Assembly (NCBI RefSeq): GCF_009687845.1
Contig: NZ_BLAD01000037.1
Span: 62,001-126,000, forward strand
Direction of reading: 5' to 3'
From: Acrocarpospora corrugata
Lineage (GTDB): Bacteria; Actinomycetota; Actinomycetes; Streptosporangiales; Streptosporangiaceae
Length of the DNA: 64,000 nucleotides
The notes beneath the pieces were generated by a model, which saw nothing but the letters and a program-made list of their open reading frames with translations, did not search any database and had not been told where the DNA came from. Below are positions 44,579-53,401 of the stretch, in pieces (within the stretch, counting starts at the first letter, position 1; every line of letters starts with the position of its first letter). A program made the position numbers and the translations under genes.

Positions 44579-44795
44579 GGGCTTTTCCTCCCTGTTGACC
44601 CTGGTGGCTCTACCCAGAGTGACCATCTTCCTCGTGATCGGTTACCAGGGCATTTCCCCGACGTCTCCGGGAGATTCTGGCAGCAGCCAGACAATGGACA
44701 TGCCGTTGCCAGTCGTTGACAAGAACCCCCCGGCACCCCCTACCTGGCGATTCACCACAGACCTGCCCGGATGGTGACATTTCGCTATTCGATGA

Positions 44796-46484
44796 TCACG
44801 GGCGTCCGAGGAAAGTCAGCAGCCGCTCCAGCGGCCAGGTGTTGATGACGTCGTCGGTGGTCAGCCAGGCGCGCTGGGCGATGCCGACGCCGAAACGCTG
44901 GTGGGCCAGGTGCGGGATGGCGTGCGAGTCGCTGTCGATGGAGAACTTGACGCCGTGGTGGCGGGCCAGCCGGACCAGGTCGGAGGGGAGGTCGGCGCGG
45001 TCGGGGTAGGAGTCGATCTCCATGGCGGTGCCGGTGCGGGCGGCGGCGCGGAAGACGGCCTCCCAGTCGGCGTCCACGGGCTCCCGTTTGCCGATCTTGC
45101 GGGTGGTGGGGTGGCCGATGATGTGCACGCCCGGGTTCTCGCAGGCCGCGATGAAGCGGCGGGTCATCTCCTCGCGAGACTGGCCGAAGTGCGAGTGCAC
45201 GGAGGCGACCCGCACGTCGAAGCCCTCCAGCACGTCCAGCGGCCAGTCCACGGAGCCGTCGGGGGCGATGTTCAACTCCGTCCCCTGCAACAGCCGCATG
45301 TCCGGATATTTCGCCTGAAGGGCGGCTATTTGGGCGCGCTGTTCGAGGGCCTTGTCCAGGGTCATCCGCTGCATGACCAGGTCGGGGGCGTGGTCGGTGA
45401 TCGCGTAGTAGGCGTAGCCGCGGGCCGCGGCGGCGGCGACCATGTCCTCCAGCGAGGCGATTCCGTCGGTCAGGTTGGTGTGGGTGTGCAGGTCGCCCTT
45501 GAGGTCGTCCAGGGTGACCAGCTCGGGCAGCTCGCCGCGCAGGGCCGCCTTGATCTCGCCGCCGTCCTCGCGCAATGGAGGCGGCACCCACCGCATGCCC
45601 AGCGCCGCGTAGATGTCCTCCTCGGACGCCGCCGCGATCACCTGGTCGTCGGCGTCGAAGAGGCCGTATTCGGAGAGCTTCCAGCCCTTCTTCACGGCCA
45701 TCTCGCGGATGTGGACGTTGTGCTCCTTCGACCCGGTGAAGTAGACGAGCGCCGCGCCCCACGACTCGGCCGGGACCACCCGGAGATCCACCTGAATGCC
45801 GCGATCGGTGCGGACCGAGGTCTTCCGCTCCCCGGCGGCGATCACCTCCGTCACGTACGGCTGGCCGCTGAACACCTCCATCAGCGAGACCGGGCCGACG
45901 GCCAGGATGTCGATGTCGCCGATCGTCTCGCGCATCCGCCGCAGCGACCCCGCGTACGCGATCCGCTCGGCCGGCAGCGACGCGATGACCTTCTCGGCCA
46001 GGTCCGTCGCCACCCCGAGATGCACCCGCCGCCCGGACTGCTCCATCTGCTCGATGCCCTTGAGCAGGTTCTCCTCGGTCTTCGCGCCGAACCCGCGGAC
46101 GCCGGTCAGCCGGTCGGACCTGATCGCCTCCGCCAGCGCCTCAGGCGAGTCGACGCCCAGCTCCTGGAACAGGAACAGCGCCTTCTTCGGGCCGAGCGAA
46201 GGGATTCTGGTGAGTCGGCGCACGCCGTCCGGCACCTTGCCGCGCAGGTCGTCGAGCTGCCGGAAACTGCCACGGGCCAGGAACTCCTCGACCTTCTTCG
46301 CGATCGCCTCACCGACGCCCGGGATCTGCCGCACCGGCGTGGTGCGCAGGTCCTCCGGGTGCCCGGCGATCGACTTCGCGGCTTTCTGGTAGCTGCGCAC
46401 CCGGAACGCGTCCCCGCCGTTCAGCGCGAACAGCTCCGCGTATTCCTCCAGCGCCGCCGCGGCCTCATCATTCGCCCGTGCCAT
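44796..46484 (-). CDS. polX: DNA polymerase X with PHP domain (PolX)
   Basis: A 562-residue repair polymerase. The N-terminal 8-kDa-like and helix-hairpin-helix region contains IPGVGEAIAKKVEEFL, IPSLGPKKAL and VRGFGAKTEENLL. The palm has ERIAYAGSLRRMRETIGDIDILAVG, with the two metal-binding aspartates. The C-terminal PHP nuclease domain starts with KGDLHTHTNLTDG and includes GTELNIAPDG, VASVHSHFGQ and EIDSYPDRADLP. It fills gaps and trims 3' ends in base excision repair. The ATG at 46484 is 6 bases downstream of the ligase stop, so the two minus-strand genes are likely co-transcribed. Confidence 0.93.
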   Translation of the reverse strand: MARANDEAAAALEEYAELFALNGGDAFRVRSYQKAAKSIAGHPEDLRTTPVRQIPGVGEAIAKKVEEFLARGSFRQLDDLRGKVPDGVRRLTRIPSLGPKKALFLFQELGVDSPEALAEAIRSDRLTGVRGFGAKTEENLLKGIEQMEQSGRRVHLGVATDLAEKVIASLPAERIAYAGSLRRMRETIGDIDILAVGPVSLMEVFSGQPYVTEVIAAGERKTSVRTDRGIQVDLRVVPAESWGAALVYFTGSKEHNVHIREMAVKKGWKLSEYGLFDADDQVIAAASEEDIYAALGMRWVPPPLREDGGEIKAALRGELPELVTLDDLKGDLHTHTNLTDGIASLEDMVAAAAARGYAYYAITDHAPDLVMQRMTLDKALEQRAQIAALQAKYPDMRLLQGTELNIAPDGSVDWPLDVLEGFDVRVASVHSHFGQSREEMTRRFIAACENPGVHIIGHPTTRKIGKREPVDADWEAVFRAAARTGTAMEIDSYPDRADLPSDLVRLARHHGVKFSIDSDSHAIPHLAHQRFGVGIAQRAWLTTDDVINTWPLERLLTFLGRP

Positions 46485-46489
46485 GCCGA

Positions 46490-47830
46490 TCAGCGTACAT
46501 ACCTGTGCTTCACCCCGGGCGGGAAGTGCGCCGGGTCGCCGTACGGGCGGAGCGTGACCATCGGCGCCTGCCGGTCCGGGGGGACATAATTGGCGAACTC
46601 GCTGTTGAGCCGCTTGAGGGCGGTCAGCACCGACCGGGACACGCGCGCCGCGAGTTCGGGGGTGCCGGCCACTCCCGACGCGAGTTCCACGGTCACCTGG
46701 AGGCCCTTCGCGCCCTCCGGGGCGGCGAGCACGAACTTGCCCGTCACGGCGTCGCACACCTCCGGCTGTTCCAGGCCGACGATGACGTTCTCCGGGAACA
46801 CGTTCGCGCCGTAGTAGGAGACCACGAACAGGCTGCGGCCGAAGACGTACACGAAGGGCAGTTCCGGGCCTTGCGCCGCCGGGCGGAAGCCGAAGCGGGC
46901 CAGGTAGCCGAGCATGCCCTTGTGCGAGATCAGGCCGCCCTCGTCGGCGATGTGGTAGCGGATGAGCGGGATGCCGTTGTCGCCGGTGAACAGGAGGGTG
47001 CCCTCGTGCTCCTCGAAGAAGCGGACGTCCGGGTCGTACTGGACCAGGGTGGGGAGGCGGGACGCGCCGAACAGCTCCTTGGCGGCGTCCGGGCGTCCGG
47101 CCAGGAAACGGCGGATCTCGATGGAGAGGGGGGTTTCGTTCCCCAGCACGCCCGCGTCGGCGGTGCCGTACAGCGAGGCGGTGCCGGTCAGCGGATCGGC
47201 GATCCCCGCCCGTGCGGCCACCAGGGTCCGCCACTCCTCGCTGAACACCTCGCCGGCGGTGACGATCTTGATCTGGTACGAGGGCCACGGCACGCCCGGC
47301 GTGTCGATCACGTCCTTCAGGAACGGCGGGTAGCCCAGCAGGACGACCTGCTCGAAGTGGGGCGCCAGCTTCGGGAGCACCCGCAGGATCTCGCCCTTGT
47401 TGTTCCCCGGTGCGACCACCGTGACCGGAAAGCCCCGATCGGCCAGCTGCCGTACGCACGCGAGCGTGAACAGCCCGCCCACCCAGGTCCCCAGCGAGAA
47501 GCACACCACCGCCAGCGTGCGCCGCCGATCCGCCCCGAACGCCCGGAAGACCTCAGCGAAGCGCTCCGCGATGACCTGCTCGTCCGAGGTCGACCGCGCC
47601 CAGAACGCGGGCTCCCCGCTGGACCCCGACGACACCGCGATCATGTCCCCGACCACGCCGTCCCGGCACAACTCCGGCAGCGGATAACGCAGCACGTAGT
47701 TGTCCTTGTCCGTCATGGGCACATCGCGGAAATCCCGCACCGCCGCCGCGTCCACCCCGCGCTCGCCCAGGAACGCCGCGTACGCCGGAACCCGCTCGGC
47801 AACCTGCCGAAACAACTCAATAGGCACCAC
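46490..47830 (-). CDS. PaaK-like adenylate-forming ligase (phenylacetate-CoA ligase family)
   Basis: A protein of about 446 residues. The phosphate-binding loop is IAVSSGSSGEPAFW, followed by LYGTADAGVLGNETPL (motif A5-like), LVQYDPDVRFFEEHEGTLLFT and GRSLFVVSYYGANVFPENV. It adenylates a carboxylic acid, usually an aryl acid, and transfers it to CoA or a carrier. The start is one of two adjacent GTG codons. No aryl-acid catabolic genes are near, and the substrate is unknown. It overlaps the end of the pseudogene at 47817 by 14 bases. Confidence 0.8.
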   Translation of the reverse strand: MVPIELFRQVAERVPAYAAFLGERGVDAAAVRDFRDVPMTDKDNYVLRYPLPELCRDGVVGDMIAVSSGSSGEPAFWARSTSDEQVIAERFAEVFRAFGADRRRTLAVVCFSLGTWVGGLFTLACVRQLADRGFPVTVVAPGNNKGEILRVLPKLAPHFEQVVLLGYPPFLKDVIDTPGVPWPSYQIKIVTAGEVFSEEWRTLVAARAGIADPLTGTASLYGTADAGVLGNETPLSIEIRRFLAGRPDAAKELFGASRLPTLVQYDPDVRFFEEHEGTLLFTGDNGIPLIRYHIADEGGLISHKGMLGYLARFGFRPAAQGPELPFVYVFGRSLFVVSYYGANVFPENVIVGLEQPEVCDAVTGKFVLAAPEGAKGLQVTVELASGVAGTPELAARVSRSVLTALKRLNSEFANYVPPDRQAPMVTLRPYGDPAHFPPGVKHRYVR

Positions 47831-48755
47831 GCGCCGACTTTACGGCCATCACCCCGGTAACGGGGACACCCGGGCTCGTGTGAGTTCTCCGGGTCATGAC
47901 GATCTCGGCTGGTATTCGATCGTCCGGGGGTGCCGTCACGCAGATGTCGAAGTCGGAGTGGCTGAGGATGATCAGATGCCCCGGCCCGCTGGCGACCAGT
48001 CCGTTCTGCTGCGCCTGCTCCAGGAGGCCGTCCTCGAACGGGTCCGGCTGGTCGTCGCTGATGTACTCGTAGGACTCCATCGGCGACGTTCGCGAACCGG
48101 TCGCCCTGGCGGGCCGCGCAGAAGAAGGCGTCGGTTCCGGTGTGGGCCTTCGGCTCGTCGCACTGCCTGGGGGCGACGAAGCCCGACAGCAGGTCGGCGG
48201 AGGGCAGCGCCACCAGCAGGGCGAACGTCACCAGGCCCGCTCTGCCCCGCCGGAAGCCGCGGGAGAGCAGGACGCGCCTGATCCGGTGTCTCGGGCGCCG
48301 GACCGCCGCGAAGACGCACAGCGCGGCCAGCGTCGGGGCGAGGTCCGGGCCGAGGAAGAAGACCAGGCCCTCGAACCCGCCCCACGATTCGACGCAGCCC
48401 CGGTCGTACGCCATGTCCACCGCGAAGGCCGCCAGGGTCTGGCCGTACACGACCAGAAGGAGCGCGCCCAGCACGCGGGCGACGATCCGGCCGATTCTCG
48501 GGCGTCCCAGTCGCGTGGTGAGCCAGTGCGCGAGGAACGCGAGGATGACGGCCGGCGCTCCGGCGTACCAGGTGATCGGCAGCCAGGGGTTGATCGTCCA
48601 CCACAGTTCCATCGTCGCGAAGGAGAACTCGCGTCCCGGGCAGAGCCCGAAACTGAACAGGGCGATGCCGTTTCCGGCAGGGAGAGCAGGTAGGCCTGAC
48701 CTGCGGAGCAGACGGCCAGGGCGGCAGCCCACCATAAACGTGATCTCCATGACAT
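47817..48755 (-). pseudogene. Frameshifted multi-pass membrane protein
   Basis: Three reading frames must be joined to make a sensible protein. The ATG at 48755 gives a signal-anchor (MSWRSRLWWAAALAVCSAG...AYLLSLP). About 30 codons in, near 48678, the coding moves to another frame (GNGIALFSFGLCPGREFSF, then hydrophobic helices as far as FFCAARQGDRFANV). Near 48085 it returns to the first frame (MESYEYISDDQPDPFEDGLLEQAQQ...). A one-base loss and a one-base gain explain both. The C-terminal piece (87 residues from ATG 48080) has an open frame and might still be made. The family is unknown. Confidence 0.65.
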
Positions 48756-48807
48756 GAGGCGACAACTTAGCCGCCTCCTCCAACAGACTCGCCAAAGATG
48801 AACTCGG

Positions 48808-48833
48808 TTTGCTTTTGAACCGGATTTGCTTTT
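48808..48833. promoter_or_regulatory. Direct repeat TTTGCTTTT upstream of the TetR gene
   Basis: TTTGCTTTT occurs at 48808 and 48825, 17 bases apart, the first inside GGTTTGCTTTTGAACC with GGTT/AACC ends. The repeats lie within 40 bases of the TetR GTG start, in the divergent region with the pseudogene. They may be the autoregulatory operator. Confidence 0.4.
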
Positions 48834-48844
48834 AGGCTGCGCGG

Positions 48845-49471
48845 GTGACCGGACTGAGGGAACGCAAGAAGGAGCAGACCAGGCGGCGGATCGCCGAGGT
48901 GGCGCTGCGCCTGTTCGCCGAGCGTGGCTACGACGCCGTCACGGTCAACGAGATCGCGGCCACCGCCGAGGTGGCCAAGGTGACCTTGTTCAAGTACTTC
49001 CCGACCAAGGAGTCGCTTGTTCTCGAAGGGGTGGCCGAAGAAGATCTCGCCCAGATCGTGTCCGCCCGCCCGGCCGGGCAGTCTCCGCTCGCCGCCCTGC
49101 GCGCCCACTACCTGGCGACCGCTCCCGATGATTGTCCCGATGAGGAGCCCCGGGATGAGCAGGCCCGGGAGGCGCTCATCACGCGAATGGGCGTGATCTT
49201 CGACAATCCCGCGCTCTCCGCCGCCGCCGGCGAACTGCTCCACCGCCAGCGCCAGGAACTGGCCCGAGTGCTCGCCCACGACCACGACGAGCTGACCGCC
49301 GCCCTGATGGCGGCCCAGATCACCGCCACCATCCTGACCGTCCAGGAGACGTTCTACCGCCGCCTGGTGGCGGGCGCCTCGCTCGCCGACGCCGGGCTCC
49401 GGCTCGGCTCCGATGTTCGGCTCGCCTTCGACCTGCTGGAAAACGGCATAGACCCATCGAAAGGACGGTGA
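48845..49471 (+). CDS. TetR/AcrR-family transcriptional regulator
   Basis: A 208-residue repressor. The N-terminal helix-turn-helix is RRRIAEVALRLFAERGYDAVTVNEIAATAEVAKVTLFKYFPTKESLV (about 13-60), followed by a helical ligand-binding domain. The VAKVTLFKYF recognition helix is well kept. The GTG at 48845 is used. Its stop is next to the ATG of the TIM-barrel gene, so the two are co-expressed. The signal is unknown. Confidence 0.9.
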   Translation: MTGLRERKKEQTRRRIAEVALRLFAERGYDAVTVNEIAATAEVAKVTLFKYFPTKESLVLEGVAEEDLAQIVSARPAGQSPLAALRAHYLATAPDDCPDEEPRDEQAREALITRMGVIFDNPALSAAAGELLHRQRQELARVLAHDHDELTAALMAAQITATILTVQETFYRRLVAGASLADAGLRLGSDVRLAFDLLENGIDPSKGR

Positions 49472-49473
49472 CC

Positions 49474-50421
49474 ATGCGCTCCCGGGGGATCAACTACGAC
49501 ACCGGCTTCCTGCCCGGCGACCGGACCAGCCGCAGGCACTTCGACCGGCGGACCGTGCGGCGCGACATCGACGCCATCGCGGGCGAACTCCACTGCGACG
49601 CCGTCCGCATCTCCGGCGGCGACCCCGACCGCCTCACCATCGCCGCCGAAATCGCGGCCGCCGCGGGCCTCGAAATCTGGTTCGCCCCGTTCCCCGTGGA
49701 CCTCGGGCCCGGCGAGATGCTGTCCCTGTTCGCGGACTGCGCCCAGCGCGCCGAATCCCTCAGCCGGTCCGGGGCCACGATCTCCTTCGTCACCGGCTGC
49801 GAGATCAGCGCCTTCGGCAGCGGCTTCATCCCCGGCACGACCTTCATGGATCGCATGGAGATCATGGCCGGCGCCGACATCGCCTGGTGGCAGTCGTTAG
49901 GCCCGATCATGGAAACCCTCAACACGTTCCTGGCCCAGGCCGCCGCGACCGCCCGCTCCCACTTCAACGGGCCTATCACGTACGCGTCGGCTCCCTGGGA
50001 GTTCGTCGACTGGACGCACTATGACGTGGTGGGCCTGGACGCGTACCGAGCCGCCTACAACGCAGAAACCTTCGCGGCCGACCTGCGCGCCCAGCACGAG
50101 CACGGCAAGCCGATCGCCGTCCTGGAATTCGGCACCTGCGCCTACCAGGGCGCCTCCCAGCTGGGCGGCATGGCCTGGCAGCCCCCCGCCGACGCCGTCC
50201 CCGACGAGTCGGAACAGGTCACCTACTACACCGACCTCATGACCATCTTCGACCAGGAATCCATCGACACGGCCCTGTGGTTCACCTTCGCGGCCTTCAC
50301 CCGCCCCAACGAAGCCGACCTCGCCTCCTACGGCGTCGTCAAAATGCTCAACGAAACCGAATGGCACCCCAAGGCCCTGTTCCACGCGATGTCCAAGTAC
50401 AACAAGTCCCGCCAAACCTGA
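49474..50421 (+). CDS. Cytosolic glycoside-hydrolase-like TIM-barrel protein of unknown function
   Basis: A 315-residue protein with no signal peptide. RGINYDTGFLPGDRTSRRHFD at the start, DAVRISGGDPDRL, EIWFAPFPVDL, TGCEISAFGSGFIPG, ITYASAPWEFVDWTHYDVVGLDAYR and IAVLEFGTCAYQGA follow the strand pattern of GH-A TIM barrels. The glutamates in GCEIS and LEFG are candidate catalytic residues. Relatives are often labelled hypothetical or abortive-infection protein; no activity is established to my knowledge. The ATG at 49474 has AAAGGACGG upstream. It is coupled to the TetR gene. Confidence 0.65.
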   Translation: MRSRGINYDTGFLPGDRTSRRHFDRRTVRRDIDAIAGELHCDAVRISGGDPDRLTIAAEIAAAAGLEIWFAPFPVDLGPGEMLSLFADCAQRAESLSRSGATISFVTGCEISAFGSGFIPGTTFMDRMEIMAGADIAWWQSLGPIMETLNTFLAQAAATARSHFNGPITYASAPWEFVDWTHYDVVGLDAYRAAYNAETFAADLRAQHEHGKPIAVLEFGTCAYQGASQLGGMAWQPPADAVPDESEQVTYYTDLMTIFDQESIDTALWFTFAAFTRPNEADLASYGVVKMLNETEWHPKALFHAMSKYNKSRQT

Positions 50422-50529
50422 CCAACCGGTTACGGCGAGCGAATGGAACAGATGTTTGCGATGATGAACGCGGACGGATCAGCTCAGGGGAGGTGAAGCG
50501 GTGTCTACAGCCCGAAGCTCGCGGCGGCG

Positions 50530-51150
50530 TTGTCGGGTGCCACGCTTCGGCAACTCGCCCACTGGCGCAAGGCCACGAATCGGGGCGCCGTGCTGGCGCC
50601 GGAGGTTTCCGCGACCAGGCCGGTGCTGTACTTCTTCCGGGACCTGATCGCGCTGCGCACCTGCGTGAAACTCCGCAGCGACACGTCGCTGCAGAAGATC
50701 CGGCGCGCACTGGACACACTCCGGGACGATCTGGGGGAGCGCGAGCATCTGTCGGAGTACCAGTTCGTGACCGACGAATCGACGATCTATCTGGTCGAGC
50801 CGGAGCAGGCGGCCGACCTGGTCCGAAACAGGAGCAACCTCGTCATCTACCAACTGGTGGATGTCCTGCGGCCGTTCTACCGTGACGGGCGGCACATCCC
50901 CGACCTGCTCCGTCCGCGCGACCATGTCACCGTCGATCCCGGGGTCAGGGGTGGCATCCCCGTGATCGAGGGCGCCCGCGTCCCGTACGACGACGTCGCG
51001 GCCCTACTACGAGACGGCGTGCCACCCGAGCGGGTCTCCGATTACTACCCCAGCGTGTCGGGGAAGGCCGCGCTCGACGCCGCGGATTTCGCTGACTACG
51101 TCGACAGCTACGAACCCCGCAAGGAGCAGCGTGAGGCTGCTGCTGGATGA
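50530..51150 (+). CDS. DUF433-domain antitoxin (VapB45-like), probably with a damaged 5' end
   Basis: The readable part is 206 residues from a TTG at 50530. The C-terminal DUF433 domain has VTVDPGVRGGIPVIEGARVPYDDVAALLRDGVPPERVSDYYPSVS, and the N-terminal region (LRQLAHWRK ... ALRTCVKLRSDTSLQKIRRALDTL) is the longer form found in VapB45-type antitoxins. Codon-for-codon the protein seems to begin earlier: YSPKLAAALSG is encoded in frame from 50506, but no start codon precedes it. A perfect GGGGAGGTGA site stands before a GTG at 50501 that is out of frame. A one-base loss just after that GTG would explain this. It overlaps the toxin gene by 20 bases. Confidence 0.7.
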   Translation: MSGATLRQLAHWRKATNRGAVLAPEVSATRPVLYFFRDLIALRTCVKLRSDTSLQKIRRALDTLRDDLGEREHLSEYQFVTDESTIYLVEPEQAADLVRNRSNLVIYQLVDVLRPFYRDGRHIPDLLRPRDHVTVDPGVRGGIPVIEGARVPYDDVAALLRDGVPPERVSDYYPSVSGKAALDAADFADYVDSYEPRKEQREAAAG

Positions 51151-51586
51151 GAATGTCCCCCGGCCACTGCACCAGATACTGACCACCTTCATCCTGGACC
51201 AGGAGATCGTGCACCTGCTGGACATGCCCGGTTGGTCGGGAACCCGGGATGAGAAGCTCTACCCGCGAGCCGCGGCTGACGGTTTCCATGCGGTGCTCAC
51301 CAACGATGGCCGCCAGATGGAGCGTCCACGCGAGGTGGCCGCTATCGCCGCATTCGGGCTCCATCGGATCGAGTACCCGCACAAACACCCCGGTCTCGTC
51401 GGAATGGGAATCGCGATCGCCACGGTGGCCGCCGCCCTGCCCGCCGCCTTGGCGCTCCTCGAAACCGCGGACCGCCAGCGGTTGATCACCCTGCGGGCCG
51501 TCGATCCGACTGCGGCGGCCCGATTGCGGGTCGTTGATCCGGCGTGCGCTCCGCCGAAACACTGGCCAGACACATCGCAGCCCTGA
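51131..51586 (+). CDS. DUF5615 PIN-like toxin
   Basis: A 151-residue protein with a Mut7-C/PIN-like fold. RLLLDENVPRPL at the N-terminus holds the first acidic residues. ADGFHAVLTNDGRQ carries the second acidic cluster and HRIEYPHKHPGL follows. DUF5615 proteins are ribonuclease-type toxins paired with DUF433 antitoxins. The GTG at 51131 lies within the antitoxin gene. An intact toxin beside a damaged antitoxin 5' end is notable. Confidence 0.8.
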   Translation: MRLLLDENVPRPLHQILTTFILDQEIVHLLDMPGWSGTRDEKLYPRAAADGFHAVLTNDGRQMERPREVAAIAAFGLHRIEYPHKHPGLVGMGIAIATVAAALPAALALLETADRQRLITLRAVDPTAAARLRVVDPACAPPKHWPDTSQP

Positions 51587-51622
51587 GGGGGCTCATGCGC
51601 CGCCAGCGGAACCGGACGCCGG

Positions 51623-52597
51623 TCAGAAGGAGAGCGGACGCGGCTGGTACGGCTCCGCCAGTGCGCTCAGTTCCCCTTCCGACAAGTCGAGGTTCACGGC
51701 GGCGACTGCGTCGTCGACGTGGTGGCCCTTGGTCGCGCCAATGATGGGAGCTGTCATGCCCGGCTGGTGGAGCAGCCACGCGAGGGACAGCGTCGCCGGG
51801 GTCACCCCGCGTTCGGCCGCGAGTTCGGCCACCTTGGCGAGGATCTCGGCGTCGGCCGGGCCGCCGTAGAGTTGCTGCTGGCGTGGGCCGTCGCCGACCT
51901 GGCGGGTGGTGTCCTGCTCGGTGCCCGCGCGGGCGAGCAGGCCACGCGCCAGCGGGCTCCACGGGATGAGACCGACGCCCTGATCGAGGCAGAGCGGGTT
52001 CATCTCCCGTTCGTCCTCGCGGTAGAGCAGGTTGTAGTGACCCTGCATGCTGACGAACTTCGTCCACCCGTGCTTCTCGGCGACATGCTGGGCCTTCGCG
52101 AAGCGCCATGCCGTCATCGACGAAGCTCCGATGTAACGGGCCTTGCCGGACTTGACGACGTCGTGCAGCGCTTCCATGGTCTCTTCGATGGGCGTCTCCT
52201 CATCCCACCGGTGGATCTGGTAGAGGTCGACATAGTCGGTCCCGAGACGACCGAGCGAGGCGTCGATCGCGGCCATGATGTGCTTCCGCGAAAGCCCGCT
52301 GTCGTTGATCCCCTTCTCCACCGGGAAAAAGACCTTCGTCGCCAGGACGTAGTCCTCCCGCCGGGCGAAGATCTTCCGCAGCAGGTTCCCGGTCACCACC
52401 TCACTCGCCCCGGCGCTGTACACATCGGCGGTGTCGAAGAACGTCACCCCTCCATCAGCGGCCTTCCGAACGATGGGCTCAGCCTGCCCCTCCGGCAAGA
52501 CCCACCCGTCGTTCTTGCCGGGCTCCCCGTAACTCATCATCCCAAGACAGATCTTGCTGACTTTCAGGCCTGTACGACCAAGCCGGGCGTGTTCCAT
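51623..52597 (-). CDS. Aldo/keto reductase
   Basis: A 324-residue NADPH-dependent TIM-barrel oxidoreductase. Strand 1 reads ARLGRTGLKVSKICLGMMSYG. The catalytic set D-Y-K-H lies in FFDTADVYSAGASE, VLATKVF and DLYQIHRWD; SMQGHYNLLYREDEREMNPLC and GLIPWSPLARGLLA complete the AKR pattern. The ATG at 52597 matches the usual family N-terminus. It reduces aldehydes or ketones of unknown identity and stands alone on the minus strand between two toxin-antitoxin modules. Confidence 0.92.
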   Translation of the reverse strand: MEHARLGRTGLKVSKICLGMMSYGEPGKNDGWVLPEGQAEPIVRKAADGGVTFFDTADVYSAGASEVVTGNLLRKIFARREDYVLATKVFFPVEKGINDSGLSRKHIMAAIDASLGRLGTDYVDLYQIHRWDEETPIEETMEALHDVVKSGKARYIGASSMTAWRFAKAQHVAEKHGWTKFVSMQGHYNLLYREDEREMNPLCLDQGVGLIPWSPLARGLLARAGTEQDTTRQVGDGPRQQQLYGGPADAEILAKVAELAAERGVTPATLSLAWLLHQPGMTAPIIGATKGHHVDDAVAAVNLDLSEGELSALAEPYQPRPLSF

Positions 52598-52672
52598 GCA
52601 TCCGACCCTATCGAGAGCCAGATTGGGCATGAGGCGGGTTCAGGCGGTCGGGCCGGCCGTCGTGTAATCTCA

Positions 52673-52699
52673 GTCTAGACAGACTAGACAGGTTAGACG
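52673..52699. promoter_or_regulatory. Three 9-bp repeats with (C/T)TAGAC core before the Phd/PIN module
   Basis: TCTAGACAG, ACTAGACAG and GTTAGACGT run in tandem with a 9-base period, and the first is part of a GTCTAGAC palindrome. They end about 28 bases before the antitoxin ATG, where Phd-type antitoxins bind to repress their own operons. Confidence 0.6.
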
Positions 52700-52727
52700 T
52701 GGGGGCAAGGCCGACAGGGTGGGACTT

Positions 52728-52979
52728 ATGGGTGGGTGGCAGGTCCAGGAGGCCAAGCAGCGGTTCAGCGAGGTTGTTCGCCGCGCGGTCAGTGAAGGCC
52801 CACAGGTGGTGACGCGACACGGGGAGGAGGTCGCCGTGGTAGTCGACATCGCCGAATATCGGCGGCTCACGGGGGGTGCGCCCGATTTTCGGAGGTTTCT
52901 TCTCGCGGAGCCTGACTGGGCGGATGATGTCGAGTTTCCGCGGGATCGGGATCTTCCCCGAGAGGTGGATTTCGACTGA
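52728..52979 (+). CDS. Phd/YefM-family antitoxin
   Basis: An 83-residue antitoxin. The N-terminal DNA-binding fold is WQVQEAKQRFSEVVRRAVSEGPQVVTRHGEEVAVVVDIAEYRRL. The C-terminal tail is acidic (EPDWADDVEFPRDRDLPREVDFD), which typically wraps the toxin. ATG 52728 is used; a GTG three codons earlier is possible. Its stop overlaps the toxin ATG by one base (TGATG). Confidence 0.9.
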   Translation: MGGWQVQEAKQRFSEVVRRAVSEGPQVVTRHGEEVAVVVDIAEYRRLTGGAPDFRRFLLAEPDWADDVEFPRDRDLPREVDFD

Positions 52980-53401
52980 TGAGCGTGGGCTATTTGCTTG
53001 ACACGAACGTAGTGTCCGAGGTGAGGAAGCGAAACGGCAATCTCTTTGTCAGGGAGTGGTTGGATCTGGTGCCCGGGCCGATCCTCTACCTCAGTAGCCT
53101 GACGGTTGGTGAGATCCGCCGCGGGGTGGAGCTTCGTCGTCGAAAGGACCCGGCACAGGCCATGGTCCTGGAGACCTGGCTGCACATGCTTCGCCGGGAG
53201 TTCAGCGACCGCATCATTCCCCTCACGTCAGATGTCGCGGAGGAGTGGGGGAGACTAAGCGCCATCCGGCCGCTGCCCACGGTGGACGGCATGATCGCGG
53301 CGACCGCCAGGGTGAACGGCTGGACCCTGGTGAGCAGAAACACCAAAGACTTCGAGGGGATAGGACTGTCCGTCCTCAATCCATTCGAACCGTTGCGATA
53401 G
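52979..53401 (+). CDS. PIN-domain ribonuclease toxin (VapC/FitB-like)
   Basis: A 140-residue PIN protein. The acidic residues are in YLLDTNVVSE, LTVGEIRRG, TVDGMIAATA and SRNTKDF, matching VapC/FitB nucleases that cut RNA with Mg2+ or Mn2+. It is kept in check by the coupled Phd-type antitoxin. The last 26 bases overlap the MarR relic on the other strand. Confidence 0.92.
   Translation: MSVGYLLDTNVVSEVRKRNGNLFVREWLDLVPGPILYLSSLTVGEIRRGVELRRRKDPAQAMVLETWLHMLRREFSDRIIPLTSDVAEEWGRLSAIRPLPTVDGMIAATARVNGWTLVSRNTKDFEGIGLSVLNPFEPLR

Noticed and set aside
47817-48080. Stand-alone 87-residue gene
   Set aside because: It has no ribosome-binding site and reads as the C-terminus of the frameshifted membrane protein; treated as part of that pseudogene.
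50501-50530. GTG 50501 as true antitoxin start
   Set aside because: Its frame gives Arg-rich nonsense after a few codons; the coding signal is in the other frame.
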